Assembly: GCF_002091715.1 (NCBI RefSeq)
Contig: NZ_BDAG01000003.1
Span: forward strand, 124,001 to 188,000
Length of the DNA stretch: 64,000 nt
From: Pseudomonas migulae NBRC 103157
Lineage (GTDB): Bacteria; Pseudomonadota; Gammaproteobacteria; Pseudomonadales; Pseudomonadaceae
Direction: 5' to 3'
Numbering within the stretch: the stretch's first letter is position 1; each line of letters starts with the position of its first letter. A model generated the notes under the pieces. That model saw nothing but the letters and a program-made list of their open reading frames with translations, did not search any database and was not told the DNA's origin. The translations under genes and the position numbers were made by a program. This document shows, in pieces, positions 31,384 through 41,533 of the stretch.

Positions 31384-32487
31384 ATGCCAGTAAAAGCCCT
31401 GTTCAAACCGTTCCACCTCGGCACCCTCGAACTGCCGACTCGTGTTGTCATGGCCCCGATGACCCGCTCCTTCTCGCCGGGCGGCGTACCCAATTCCAAA
31501 GTGATCGAGTACTACCGTCGTCGCGCCGCTGCAGGCGTTGGCTTGATCATCACCGAAGGCACCACTGTCGGCCACAAGGCCTCCAACGGCTATCCGAACG
31601 TGCCGCACTTCTACGGTGAGGCCGCGCTGGCCGGCTGGAAGAAAGTCGTCGACGCGGTGCACGCCGAAGGCGGCAAGATCGTTCCGCAGCTGTGGCATGT
31701 CGGCAGCGTGCGTCGCATCGGCACCGAGCCGGACGCGAGTGTGCCGGGTTACGGTCCGTCGGAAAAATTGAAGGATGGCCAGGTCGTGGTTCACGGCATG
31801 ACCAAACAAGACATCCAGGACGTGATCGCCGCGTTCGCCCAAGCCGCCAAAGACGCGCAAAGCATCGGCATGGACGGTGTGGAAATCCACGGTGCACACG
31901 GCTATCTCGTGGATCAGTTCTTCTGGGAAGGCAGCAACCAGCGTACCGACGAATACGGTGGCAGCCTGGCCAACCGTTCGCGCTTCGCCATCGAGCTGAT
32001 TCAGGCGGTGCGTGCAGCGGTCGGTGAAGGCTTCCCGATCATCTTCCGTTTTTCCCAGTGGAAGCAGCAGGATTACACCGCGCGTCTGGTGCAAACCCCG
32101 GAAGCGTTGGGTGAGTTTCTCAAGCCGCTGTCCGACGCCGGCGTGGACATTTTCCACTGCTCGACGCGCCGTTTCTGGGAGCCGGAGTTCGACGGTTCGG
32201 AGCTGAACCTGGCCGGCTGGACGCGCAAACTGACCGGCAAGCCGACCATTACCGTGGGCAGCGTTGGCCTGGATGGCGAGTTCCTGCAGTTCATGGTCAA
32301 CACCGACAAGATCGCGCAGCCGGCCAGCCTGGAGAAGCTGCTGGAGCGTTTGAACAATGATGAGTTTGATCTGGTGGCGGTAGGGCGTGCGCTGCTGGTG
32401 GACCCGGACTGGGCGCAGAAAGTGCGTGATGGTCGCGAGGAGGACATCCTGCCGTTCAGCCGTGAGGCGTTGATGACGCTGGTTTAA
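31384..32487 (+). CDS. Old Yellow Enzyme family NADH:flavin oxidoreductase
   Basis: 367 residues, a single TIM-barrel OYE-type domain without the C-terminal Fe-S/NAD part of larger relatives. Family segments: VMAPMTRSFSPGGVPN (flavin loop), PQLWHVGSV, GVEIHGAHGYLVDQFFW, SNQRTDEYGGSLANRSRF and VAVGRALLVDPDW. These bind FMN; the physiological substrate (an enone or nitro compound) is unknown. ATG 31384 is used. Confidence 0.9.
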   Translation: MPVKALFKPFHLGTLELPTRVVMAPMTRSFSPGGVPNSKVIEYYRRRAAAGVGLIITEGTTVGHKASNGYPNVPHFYGEAALAGWKKVVDAVHAEGGKIVPQLWHVGSVRRIGTEPDASVPGYGPSEKLKDGQVVVHGMTKQDIQDVIAAFAQAAKDAQSIGMDGVEIHGAHGYLVDQFFWEGSNQRTDEYGGSLANRSRFAIELIQAVRAAVGEGFPIIFRFSQWKQQDYTARLVQTPEALGEFLKPLSDAGVDIFHCSTRRFWEPEFDGSELNLAGWTRKLTGKPTITVGSVGLDGEFLQFMVNTDKIAQPASLEKLLERLNNDEFDLVAVGRALLVDPDWAQKVRDGREEDILPFSREALMTLV

Positions 32488-32508
32488 GTAGCGTCTGGAA
32501 GGGCCTCT

Positions 32509-32588
32509 TCGCGAGCAAGCCCGCTCCCACATTTAACCGAGTTCCTTCAGTGATACACGGTCGAATGTGGGAGCGGGCTTGCTCGCGA
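32509..32588. repeat. REPIN, 'GTGGGAGCGGGCTTGCTCGCGA' family
   Basis: TCGCGAGCAAGCCCGCTCCC and GGGAGCGGGCTTGCTCGCGA face each other; it separates convergent OYE and glycosyltransferase genes. Confidence 0.88.
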
Positions 32589-32613
32589 TGACTGACTGAA
32601 AATCACCGAAGAT

Positions 32614-33789
32614 TCAGGGGATGGTCCGTGCATTCGGTATCGCTGACTCCCCAACGCAAGCCCCCCGCAACTGCCCCTCGAACTGCTCGATAATCGCCGC
32701 CCAACCCTGACGACTCGCATGCTGACGTGCATTGAGCCTTATGCACCTCAAGGTTTCGCGCTCCTCCAGCAACCACGCCGCTGCATCGCTGAACGCCTCT
32801 TCATCCCCTGGCATCGCCAGCACGCCGTTGTAGCCGTGACGGATATGCTGCGCCGCCGCAGCCTGATCGTAAGCCACCACGCCCAGCCCCGAAGCCAATG
32901 CCTCAAGCACCACATTGCCGAAGGTTTCGGTCATGCTTGGAAACAGAAAAACATCCCCGGACGCATAGTGGCTGGCCAGGGCTTCGCCGCGTTGTGAACC
33001 GCAGAAAATCGCCCCGGGCAGTGCCTGCTCCAGCGCCGCTCGTTGCGGGCCGTCGCCGACGATGATCAGTTTTATGTTTCGCTGTGGATAAGTCGCTGCC
33101 AGCGTGTCGAAACAGCGCTTGAGCAAGCCAAGATTTTTCTCCGGCGCCAAACGTCCTACGTGAATCAGCGCAATGTCTTTCTCGCCCAGCCCCCACTGTT
33201 CGCGCAGCGATGGCAGGCGTTTGGTCGGGTGAAACAACTGGCTGTCGACCCCGCGAGACAACAACGCCAGGCGCTCGAAATGCCGGCGCTCCAGTTCCAG
33301 TCGCTGGCTGACGCTCGGCACCAGGGTCAGGGTCGAGCGATTGTGAAACCAGCGCAGGTAGTGAGTCAGCAGGCGGGTGAGCAAGCCGAGCCCGTACTGA
33401 TTGGAGTACTGCTGGAAATTGGTGTGGAAGCCGCTGACCACCGAAATGCCCAGACGCCGTGCCGCGCGCAGCGCCGACAGGCCCAGCGGTCCTTCCGTGG
33501 CGATGTACAGCACGTCCGGGCGGTGACGTTTCCAGCGCCGCAGCAGCTTGTGCATCGACGACTGGCCCCATTGCAACCCCGGATACCCCGGCAACGGCCA
33601 GCCTCGGCACAGCAGCAATTCATCATCGCTGCCCAGTTGCTGATCGCAACCTTGCCGTGGCCGCACCAGTTCCACCTGATGCCCGCGCGCGCGCAAACCG
33701 TCGCACAAGCGGCCAAGGGTATTGGCCACGCCGTTGATTTCGGGAGGGAAAGTTTCAGTGATCAGGGTGATATGCAGAGCTGTCGTCAT
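32614..33789 (-). CDS. GT4-family glycosyltransferase
   Basis: 391 residues, GT-B fold. The N-terminal ITETFPPEINGVANTLGRL is typical of GT4 mannosyl- and sulfoquinovosyl-type transferases, and the C-terminal donor motif FPSMTETFGNVVLEALASG contains the EX7E glutamates. It probably transfers a sugar from a nucleotide donor to a lipid or polysaccharide; donor and acceptor cannot be told. It stands alone, with no other polysaccharide genes nearby. Confidence 0.85.
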   Translation of the reverse strand: MTTALHITLITETFPPEINGVANTLGRLCDGLRARGHQVELVRPRQGCDQQLGSDDELLLCRGWPLPGYPGLQWGQSSMHKLLRRWKRHRPDVLYIATEGPLGLSALRAARRLGISVVSGFHTNFQQYSNQYGLGLLTRLLTHYLRWFHNRSTLTLVPSVSQRLELERRHFERLALLSRGVDSQLFHPTKRLPSLREQWGLGEKDIALIHVGRLAPEKNLGLLKRCFDTLAATYPQRNIKLIIVGDGPQRAALEQALPGAIFCGSQRGEALASHYASGDVFLFPSMTETFGNVVLEALASGLGVVAYDQAAAAQHIRHGYNGVLAMPGDEEAFSDAAAWLLEERETLRCIRLNARQHASRQGWAAIIEQFEGQLRGACVGESAIPNARTIP

Positions 33790-33929
33790 GACCTCAGTGT
33801 CGGCTGAGGCCGTGTCGTCGTTGTGGCATTTCGATGATGGATTTGTGACGAAGATTCCAGGGCGACGTACTCAATTTTTCGGTCGGCAGGTCGTTAGCCT
33901 TGGTCTACACATTTATCAGGGAAGCAACC

Positions 33930-34505
33930 GTGTCCGACAATGTTTATGCCCCGCCATTGGCCCCCCTTGAACGCGTCGTCGAGCAGCCTTGCGGTTTTTA
34001 TGTCGTGTCGCCCGCCAAGCTCATGACGCTGGCCACGCTCACGTTCGGCCTCTATTTTTATTACTGGTCGTACAAGAACTGGAGCCTGTACAAGCGCGCC
34101 ACGCAGGCGGATATCTGGCCGTGGGCACGGGGTCTGTTGTGCATTTTTTTCATTCACCAGTTGTACCGTCGTGCGAATGAAAAAATTCGTGGCGGCGGTC
34201 GCACCGTTGACTGGGACTTTGAGCAGTGGGCGACCGTTTTCGTCGTATTGACGGTCGGTGCCAACCTGCTCGATGCCGTAGCAAGGCGCGTCGATGAATT
34301 CGCATTTCTGGGCGGTTGGTTGCTGTTGATGATCCCGTTGAGGGCCTTTGTCGTGAGCAAAGGGCAACCGATGATCAACTTAGCCGCCAATGATCCAGAG
34401 GGCCTGAGCAATTCACGCTTCAGCGCGTTGAATTATCTGTTTATGGTTCCGGGGGCGTTGCTTTGGGCACTGGCTCTTTTCGGCGTGTGGGTTATCCACC
34501 GTTGA
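33930..34505 (+). CDS. Multi-helix membrane protein of unknown function
   Basis: 191 residues from GTG 33930, chosen because AGGGA lies 8 bases upstream; the longer TTG start at 33900 has no site. Four hydrophobic segments are visible (LMTLATLTFGLYFYYW at about 31-46; WATVFVVLTVGANLL; FLGGWLLLMIPLRAFVV; the C-terminal LFMVPGALLWALALFGVW), with YYWSYKNWSLYKR, so it resembles small DUF4234-like membrane proteins. No enzymatic motif. Function not known. Confidence 0.7.
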   Translation: MSDNVYAPPLAPLERVVEQPCGFYVVSPAKLMTLATLTFGLYFYYWSYKNWSLYKRATQADIWPWARGLLCIFFIHQLYRRANEKIRGGGRTVDWDFEQWATVFVVLTVGANLLDAVARRVDEFAFLGGWLLLMIPLRAFVVSKGQPMINLAANDPEGLSNSRFSALNYLFMVPGALLWALALFGVWVIHR

Positions 34506-34532
34506 ATCACCCACAGGGCTGGAGGGCGCCTT

Positions 34533-35288
34533 TCAGCGCTGCTCCACCGTGATGGCTTCAGCGCCACGCTCCCTTACCCAAAACAACGTCGCACCCGCCA
34601 CGGCTGCCGGCATCATCAAAATGTTGACCACTGGAATCAGCAACACCAGATAAACACTGCCGCCGAAACTCATGCTCTGCCAGCGTTTCTCGCGTAGCCA
34701 GGCGAGCATCTCGTTCCAGCCGAGTTTGTGGTTGTCCGCCGGGTAGTCGATGTACTGGATCGCCATCATCCACACCCCGAACAGCAGCCACAACGGCGCG
34801 GCGATGATGTTCACCACGGGGATGAACGAGAGGATGAACAGCCCGAGCGCCCGCGGCAGGAAGTAGCCGAGTTTGCGCATTTCCCGAGCCAGGGTGCGTG
34901 GGATCATGGCGATCAGTTCGCCCCAGCTGAAAGAGGGAAAGTCGTCGGTACCGCGTACCACCACTTCGACTTTTTCCGCCAGGAAGCCATTGAACGGCGC
35001 GGCGATGACGTTGGCCAGCATGGTGAAGGTGAAGAACACCATCAACACCACCAGCACGACAAAGATCGGCCAGAGCACGTAACTGAGAAAACTCAGCCAG
35101 TCGGGCAGGGACGGCATCAGCGTATCGACCCACAGGCTGAATTGATGGCCGGCCAGATAGATCAATCCGACGAACAGCACCAGATTGATTGCCAGCGGCA
35201 ACAACACGAACAAACGCAGGCTGGGACTCAGGACCAGCTTGAGGCCTTCGCGCAGGTATTGCGGGCCGGACAGAACAGGGGCGGGCAT
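34533..35288 (-). CDS. cysZ: Sulfate transporter CysZ (EI24 domain)
   Basis: 251 residues from ATG 35288 ([20 protein letters not shown]); an upstream extension is rejected. Four hydrophobic stretches and the family pieces [46 protein letters not shown] and [22 protein letters not shown] match CysZ. It brings sulfate into the cell for assimilation by cysD-cysNC, 8 kb away. It is divergent from trxB. Confidence 0.9.
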   Translation of the reverse strand: MPAPVLSGPQYLREGLKLVLSPSLRLFVLLPLAINLVLFVGLIYLAGHQFSLWVDTLMPSLPDWLSFLSYVLWPIFVVLVVLMVFFTFTMLANVIAAPFNGFLAEKVEVVVRGTDDFPSFSWGELIAMIPRTLAREMRKLGYFLPRALGLFILSFIPVVNIIAAPLWLLFGVWMMAIQYIDYPADNHKLGWNEMLAWLREKRWQSMSFGGSVYLVLLIPVVNILMMPAAVAGATLFWVRERGAEAITVEQR

Positions 35289-36566
<1,278 letters not shown>

Positions 36567-36578
36567 TTCTGTTGAAAT

Positions 36579-36606
36579 GAAAAAACCGGCTTCGGCCGGT
36601 TTTTTT
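36579..36606 (+). terminator. Intrinsic terminator of trxB
   Basis: AAAAAACCGGC TTC GGCCGGTTTTTT is a compact stem with A-run before and T-run after; may act in both directions. Confidence 0.9.
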
Positions 36607-36627
36607 GTGCAGCTCATTTGGTTTTAC

Positions 36628-36716
36628 CTGTAGGAGCTGGCTTGCTGGCGATCCAGACGACGCGGTGCTCCTGTCATACCGAGTCGACTGAATCGCCAGC
36701 AAGCCGGCTCCTACAG
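36628..36716. repeat. REPIN, 'TAGGAGCCGGCTTGCTGGCGAT' family
   Basis: CTGTAGGAGCTGGCTTGCTG faces CAGCAAGCCGGCTCCTACAG, with GGCGAT and ATCGCC at the inner ends. It lies between trxB and the convergent aminotransferase. Confidence 0.88.
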
Positions 36717-36719
36717 GGA

Positions 36720-37970
36720 TCAGGTCAGCTTTTTCAGGCACGCCTCCAGGATGTCGAGGCCTTCTTCCAGCACCACCGGCTCCGTGGTCAACGGCGCCAG
36801 CAGCCGGATGATGTGGCGCGACTTGCCGCTGGGCATCAGCAGCAACCCGGCTTCTCGCGCCAGGGCCAACAGTTGTGTCAGCTGCGCCGGGGCGGGTGTG
36901 CCGTCTGCGTTGGCCAGTTCGATGCCGCGCATGGCGCCGACACCGGTCAGGCGTCCGAGATAAGGGGAAACCTTGTTGGTGCGCCAGGCTTCATAGCGGC
37001 TGACGATCGTTTCTTCCTGCTGCGAACCCCAGGCGTGCAGGTTGGCGTCGGTCATTTCATCCAGCGTCGCCAACGCGGCAGCGCAAGCAATCGGATTGCC
37101 CGAGTAAGTGCCGCCCAGTCCGCCCTTGGGCAACGTGTCGAGCAGCGACTTGCGCCCAACCACCGCACCCAGCGGCACACCGCCCGCGATGCTTTTGCCG
37201 AGCAGGATCAGGTCGGGCTCGATGCCCAGGCGAGAAAACGCAAAGCGCTGGCCGGTGCGGCCGAACCCGGACTGAATTTCATCGGCAATCAGCAGAATGT
37301 TTTTTTCGTCGCAGAAGCGTCGCAGTGCCTGCGCGAACTCGACGTCCATGGCCAGGAAGCCGGCTTCGCCCTGCACCGGTTCGACGATAAAACACGCCAC
37401 GTCGTCGACATCGATTTCGACACTGAACAGGCGATCCATCGCCTTCAGCGCTTCGGCGCAGGTCACGCCGTTGTCTTCGCTGGGGAAGGGCAGGTGATAC
37501 ACCGGACCGGGCAGTACGCCGACTTTCTGTTTGTAGGGCGCGACTTTGCCGTTCAGGTTGAGCGTGGCGAGTGTGCGTCCGTGAAAGGCGCCGTCGAAGG
37601 CAATGACGGCTGTACGACCGGTCGCGCCCCGGACGATTTTCAAGGCGTTTTCCGCCGCTTCCGCACCGCTGTTGGTGAGCATGCCGCTGACCGGGTAATC
37701 CACCGGAATGAACGCGGCCAGGCGATCCATGAAGTCGAGGTAAGGCACGTGCGGCGCCGCGTTGAACGCGTAGTGCGTCAGCCGGGTGGCTTGCTCGCGA
37801 ATGGCCTCGACGATGCGCGGGTGGCAATGGCCGAGGTTCAACACGCCGATGCCGCCGACAAAGTCGATGTAGCGTTTGCCATCGATGTCCCAGACCTCGG
37901 CATTCTTGCCGTGGCTGAGGGTGACGGGATGAACGATGTTGATCGACCGACTGATGGATTCGCTGCTCAT
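36720..37970 (-). CDS. Class III PLP aminotransferase (4-aminobutyrate / 2-aminoadipate type)
   Basis: 416 residues. PLP lysine K259 in LILLGKSIAGGVPLGA, with the Asp of LLIADEIQSGFGRTG near 230 and SGAEAAENALKI near 101. It belongs to the GabT/omega-aminotransferase group; by general resemblance it is close to the P. putida enzymes acting on 4-aminobutyrate or 2-aminoadipate, but substrate cannot be fixed from sequence. No catabolic partner such as gabD is adjacent. Confidence 0.88.
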   Translation of the reverse strand: MSSESISRSINIVHPVTLSHGKNAEVWDIDGKRYIDFVGGIGVLNLGHCHPRIVEAIREQATRLTHYAFNAAPHVPYLDFMDRLAAFIPVDYPVSGMLTNSGAEAAENALKIVRGATGRTAVIAFDGAFHGRTLATLNLNGKVAPYKQKVGVLPGPVYHLPFPSEDNGVTCAEALKAMDRLFSVEIDVDDVACFIVEPVQGEAGFLAMDVEFAQALRRFCDEKNILLIADEIQSGFGRTGQRFAFSRLGIEPDLILLGKSIAGGVPLGAVVGRKSLLDTLPKGGLGGTYSGNPIACAAALATLDEMTDANLHAWGSQQEETIVSRYEAWRTNKVSPYLGRLTGVGAMRGIELANADGTPAPAQLTQLLALAREAGLLLMPSGKSRHIIRLLAPLTTEPVVLEEGLDILEACLKKLT

Positions 37971-38095
37971 GGATGACCGACTCTGAAGAAGGGATTCTTC
38001 TTTTTATCTAAGCCGCGAGCAGCGGTGTCCGGCAAACGAAATAAAGTTGGCGGGTCAATCTTAAAAGTCGGGATGTGGATGGAAAAACGTTAACC

Positions 38096-38182
38096 CCCGT
38101 AGGAGCCGGCTTGCTGGCGATGGCGTCCGCAGGGGCGATGCAAGGCTCAAGGCCCCATCGCCAGCAAGCCGGCTCCTACGGG
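38096..38182. repeat. REPIN, 'TAGGAGCCGGCTTGCTGGCGAT' family
   Basis: CCGTAGGAGCCGGCTTGCTG faces CAGCAAGCCGGCTCCTACGG with GGCGATGG/CCATCGCC inner ends; near-perfect palindrome. Confidence 0.9.
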
Positions 38183-38200
38183 ATTGGTGCAGGTGACAAT

Positions 38201-38539
38201 TTAGCGGCGTGTCAGCGGTTGCTGCGAGAACTTCACACCAGCCAATCCATGGGCGATCAACGCACGGATATTGCCGTGATCACTGCCTTCAGGCGTGGCC
38301 ACAACCGAGCGGTAATGCTCGCCAAACGCCAACAGCGCTTCTTCATCGCTCAGGCCTTCCAGCAGCGCCAGACCCAAGGTCTTGCACGAACCTTCGTTCT
38401 GCCCGGCTGCATTTTCCACGCCGCCGTTGTTGAAGGCCTGGGGCTGGTAGTCGTAGCCCGTGGCGATGAACGCCAGGGTGTCGGCAAAAACGTGTTCGCC
38501 GCTTTTGAGGCTGGCGCGCAGGGTGTTCAAATCACTCAT
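38201..38539 (-). CDS. HopJ-type protein
   Basis: 112 residues from ATG 38539 (MSDLNTLRASLKSGEHVFAD). The family pieces ATGYDYQPQAFNNGGVENAA, then GQNEGSCKTLGLALL and SDHGNIRALIAHG are characteristic of HopJ proteins. The name comes from a P. syringae type III effector, but the gene is widespread in non-pathogens and there is no type III system here, so a housekeeping role is more likely. It overlaps the DUF1244 gene by 8 bases. Confidence 0.85.
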   Translation of the reverse strand: MSDLNTLRASLKSGEHVFADTLAFIATGYDYQPQAFNNGGVENAAGQNEGSCKTLGLALLEGLSDEEALLAFGEHYRSVVATPEGSDHGNIRALIAHGLAGVKFSQQPLTRR

Positions 38540-38828
38540 TGGGTTTTCCTTTGGCGAACGCCGCTTGTTGTTCGGCGCTGGCTTCTTGCTGGTATTGAGC
38601 TTTCCACTCGGCGTACGGCATGCCGTAGACCACTTCGCGGGCGTCGTCGAGGCTGACCTCGATCTGGCGTTCATCTGCCGCGGCCTTGTACCACTTGGAC
38701 AGGCAGTTGCGGCAGAAACCCGAGAGGTTCATCAGGTCGATGTTCTGCACATCCTTGCGGCTGTCCAGGTGCGCGACCAGCCGGCGGAAAGCGGCGGCTT
38801 CAAGTTCGAGGCGTTGTTGGTCAGTCAT
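38532..38828 (-). CDS. DUF1244 protein
   Basis: 98 residues. The conserved core is FRRLVAHLDSRKDVQNIDLM, then NLSGFCRNCLSKWYKAAADE, with two Cys in CRNC, plus VVYGMPYAEWKAQYQ. Function is unknown. It overlaps the HopJ-like gene by eight bases, so they are translated together. Confidence 0.85.
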   Translation of the reverse strand: MTDQQRLELEAAAFRRLVAHLDSRKDVQNIDLMNLSGFCRNCLSKWYKAAADERQIEVSLDDAREVVYGMPYAEWKAQYQQEASAEQQAAFAKGKPNE

Positions 38829-38896
38829 GATGGGCTCTGTGGGAATAAGTCGTGCGCGAGATGATAAAAGCCTGGCGCACGATGCGCCAGACGCGG

Positions 38897-39268
38897 TCAG
38901 CGGCTCGCAGCCAGGGTGATCGACACCGACTCGGCGAAACGCAGGGCGTGGGGCTTGTCGACTTCGACCTCGGCGTACAGCACCGATTCATTCGCCATGA
39001 CCAGGTCGAGAATTTCCTGGGTCAGACGCTCGAGCAGGGCGAAGCGATTGCCTTCCACGTGAGCGATGATCGCCTTGGTGATGGTCCGGTAATTGAGCGC
39101 GTGATCGATGTCGTTGTCACGCACCGCTTCCTGAGCGGCGTACAGGATGGTCAGGTTGATCAACACATCCTGCTTGTTGAGGATTTCATCCTCGTTGATC
39201 CCGATGAACGTCCGCAGGCACAGGTCCTTGACCCGGATGCGTGCCATTCCTGGTTGAAGTTGTGGCAT
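38897..39268 (-). CDS. folX: Dihydroneopterin triphosphate 2'-epimerase
   Basis: 123 residues from ATG 39268 ([20 protein letters not shown]); an upstream extension is rejected. It has the FolB/FolX T-fold ([34 protein letters not shown]). FolX converts dihydroneopterin triphosphate to the monapterin epimer. It lies two bases after folE, and folM is 21 bases upstream of folE: a folM-folE-folX operon for tetrahydromonapterin, the cofactor of phenylalanine hydroxylase in Pseudomonas. Confidence 0.9.
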   Translation of the reverse strand: MPQLQPGMARIRVKDLCLRTFIGINEDEILNKQDVLINLTILYAAQEAVRDNDIDHALNYRTITKAIIAHVEGNRFALLERLTQEILDLVMANESVLYAEVEVDKPHALRFAESVSITLAASR

Positions 39269-39270
39269 TG

Positions 39271-39846
39271 CTACTTGCTCCGTCCAATCAATTGCAGGAA
39301 CTCCTGGCGGGTGTTGCTCGACTCGCGGAAGGCGCCGAGCATCACCGAGGTGTTCATGGTCGAATTCTGTTTCTCGACGCCGCGCATCATCATGCACATG
39401 TGCTGTGCTTCGATGACCACCGCGACACCCGCGGCACCGGTCACCTGTTGCACCGCGTCGGCGATTTGCCGGGTGAGGTTTTCCTGGATTTGCAGACGAC
39501 GGGCGAACATGTCCACCAACCGCGCAATCTTCGACAGGCCCAGCACTTTACCCGTCGGAATATAAGCCACATGCGCCTTGCCGATGAAGGGCAACAGGTG
39601 ATGTTCACACAGCGAGTACAGCTCGATGTTGTCGACAATGATCATTTCATCGTTATCGGAGGCGAACAACGCGCCGTTGACGATTTCTTCGACACATTGC
39701 TCATAACCATGACACAGGTACTGCATGGCTTTGGCTGCGCGCGCCGGTGTATCGAGCAGGCCTTCGCGGTCGGGATTTTCACCGAGGCCGATGAGGATCT
39801 CGCGGTAGTTCTGGGACAGGGCATTCTGGGGCCGGGATAACGTCAT
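39271..39846 (-). CDS. folE: GTP cyclohydrolase I
   Basis: 191 residues. Zinc ligands C80 and H83 in LCEHHLLPF and C151 in [11 protein letters not shown]; the active-site segment [20 protein letters not shown] is intact. It converts GTP to dihydroneopterin triphosphate, the precursor of folate and monapterin. Placed between folM and folX, this copy probably feeds monapterin; pseudomonads often have a second folE elsewhere. Confidence 0.94.
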   Translation of the reverse strand: MTLSRPQNALSQNYREILIGLGENPDREGLLDTPARAAKAMQYLCHGYEQCVEEIVNGALFASDNDEMIIVDNIELYSLCEHHLLPFIGKAHVAYIPTGKVLGLSKIARLVDMFARRLQIQENLTRQIADAVQQVTGAAGVAVVIEAQHMCMMMRGVEKQNSTMNTSVMLGAFRESSNTRQEFLQLIGRSK

Positions 39847-39867
39847 GAAATATCCTCGCGGGGCACC

Positions 39868-40578
39868 TTACTTGAGGTGCCGTCCGCCGTTGACGGTCAG
39901 GGTCGTGCCGGTGACATAAGGGTTGTCGAGCAAGTAACGCAGGCTTTGGTAGATCACTTCGCTACCGGGTTCGATACCCAATGCGGATTTGGCCAGAGCC
40001 TTGGCGCGGTACGCCGCGTCGTCGTCAGGATTGAACAGTAGCAGGGCGGGGGAGATGCCGTTGACCTTGATGTCAGGCGCGTACTTCGCCGCGAAGGACA
40101 GGGTCAGGCTGTCGAGCCCGGCTTTGCTGGCGCAGTAGCCGATGTGCTTGCTGCTGCCCTTGCGTGTGACGTCATCGGTGATGTGCACGATGTCCGCCGG
40201 GGTCGAGCGTTGCAGCAAGTCGGCACAGTGCAGGTTGATCAGGTAGGGCGCCAGCATGTGCACGCTGAACATGCGGGTAAACGCTGCGGCGTCGGTGTCC
40301 GGCGTTTCGGCCAGCCATTCGGAGGCGTTGTGGATGATCGCGCGCAAACTGTCTGTGTGGTTTTTCAGTTCACTGATGAAGGCCAGGATCCCGGCTTCGG
40401 TGGAAAAGTCCGCAAATACCGCCGTCGCGCCCAGGTCACGCAATGCCTGTACGCCGGGGCGTTCAGTGCGATAGCTGAAGATCACGGCATGACCGTCTTC
40501 GAGCAAACGCTGCGCGCAGTGCAGGCCGACACGCTGGCCGGCACCGGTAATGAGGATCGGGGCGGATGAAGAAGTCAT
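39868..40578 (-). CDS. folM: Dihydromonapterin reductase
   Basis: 236 residues from ATG 40578. SDR fold with ITGAGQRVGLHCA (nucleotide loop) and the YxxxK motif in YCASKAGLDSL. The Arg-containing GxGxRxG loop is typical of FolM/PTR1-type enzymes using NADPH. It reduces dihydromonapterin to tetrahydromonapterin. First gene of the folM-folE-folX unit. Confidence 0.9.
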   Translation of the reverse strand: MTSSSAPILITGAGQRVGLHCAQRLLEDGHAVIFSYRTERPGVQALRDLGATAVFADFSTEAGILAFISELKNHTDSLRAIIHNASEWLAETPDTDAAAFTRMFSVHMLAPYLINLHCADLLQRSTPADIVHITDDVTRKGSSKHIGYCASKAGLDSLTLSFAAKYAPDIKVNGISPALLLFNPDDDAAYRAKALAKSALGIEPGSEVIYQSLRYLLDNPYVTGTTLTVNGGRHLK

Positions 40579-40653
40579 GAACGGCTCGCGTCGCGGTAAG
40601 AGCAAAACTATACCAGCGAGCGGCCGCGTTCACCTATTGTGCAAAACCGGCTC

Positions 40654-40743
40654 GTGTGGGAGCGGGTTTGCTCGCGAAGGCGGTGCATCGGTCACTACAT
40701 ATTTTGACTGAAAGGCCGCCTTCGCGAGCAAGCCCGCTCCCAC
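40654..40743. repeat. REPIN, 'GTGGGAGCGGGCTTGCTCGCGA' family
   Basis: GTGTGGGAGCGGGTTTGCTC and GAGCAAGCCCGCTCCCAC face each other, with CGCGAAGGCGG/CCGCCTTCGCG inner arms. It lies between two leftward genes (antibiotic-monooxygenase-like and folM). Confidence 0.88.
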
Positions 40744-40751
40744 AAGAGAAC

Positions 40752-41321
40752 TCATTGATTTTGGGTGGTGGGTTTGGCTGGCAATCGCCGTGTCGGCGCG
40801 CCTTGCAGCCAACTGGCCAACATCCGGGTCGACAGTGGGATGAAGAAGTAAACCATCAACGGCGTCAGGCACAACGTGCTGATCAACACCCGAGGCAGCA
40901 GGCTCATTTCGCCGAGCAGCGGCCCCAGCAAAAAGTTGAACAACAACGACACCGGGAAGAACGCCAGCCAGATTGCCACGGCCTGTTTCCAGCGTGGCGG
41001 ACGTTGGCCGGCAGCGCCGAACCAGCCTTCGATGCCGCTCACGCGATGTTCTGTCTTATGCGCAAACAGGTCGCTGCCGCGTGCAAGCCAGGCGGTACGC
41101 GAAGCGGAATGCTCCCAGGCGTGCATGGTCTGCTCGTTGGCGAAGCGGAAAATAATCTGGAATTCGTCATCGTCGGGCGGCGGGGCGAGCACGCCTGAGC
41201 CGAGATAACCCTGGAAATCGGTAGCCAGTTGTTCGCCTTCGCGCAACCAGGCCATCAGGTCCTGATAACGCCCATCGGCGACGCGGCGCGCAACCATCAG
41301 CGTGACGGGTGAGGTAGACAT
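40752..41321 (-). CDS. ABM-domain protein with two membrane helices
   Basis: 189 residues from ATG 41321. Residues about 5-100 form an antibiotic-biosynthesis-monooxygenase (ABM) ferredoxin-like domain (LMVARRVADGRYQDLMAWLR; FQIIFRFANEQTMHAWE). The C-terminal part has two hydrophobic helices (AVAIWLAFFPVSLLFNFLLG; ISTLCLTPLMVYFFIPL). Such fusions are annotated as membrane ABM proteins; substrate and role are unknown. Confidence 0.8.
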   Translation of the reverse strand: MSTSPVTLMVARRVADGRYQDLMAWLREGEQLATDFQGYLGSGVLAPPPDDDEFQIIFRFANEQTMHAWEHSASRTAWLARGSDLFAHKTEHRVSGIEGWFGAAGQRPPRWKQAVAIWLAFFPVSLLFNFLLGPLLGEMSLLPRVLISTLCLTPLMVYFFIPLSTRMLASWLQGAPTRRLPAKPTTQNQ

Positions 41322-41467
41322 TATGTATCTCCGTATGGACAACGCGTCACTCCGGATAGGAGTTTCGCCAGGCGCAGCGCCGGGGTGGTGGGCTGCGTCT
41401 CGGAACAAGCAAGGATTATTCCGGATTCTACAGGTTATGCCCCTGATAATCGTTGCTCATCTAAGCC

Positions 41468-41498
41468 TTGAATGATCATGGGGCAAGAGAGTTAGAAT
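41468..41498 (+). promoter_or_regulatory. Candidate MerR-type promoter with a 19-base spacer
   Basis: TTGAAT at 41468-41473 and TAGAAT at 41493-41498 are separated by 19 bases, the over-long spacing that MerR-family regulators act on. It lies 36 bases before the merR-like gene, so autoregulation is plausible. Confidence 0.45.
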
Positions 41499-41533
41499 AG
41501 GATCCAATTTAGATACGGACGTTGATCTGACAC

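Noticed and set aside
38201..38539. HopJ-like gene as a type III effector
   Set aside because: No type III system, hrp box or chaperone nearby, and the family is widespread in non-pathogens.
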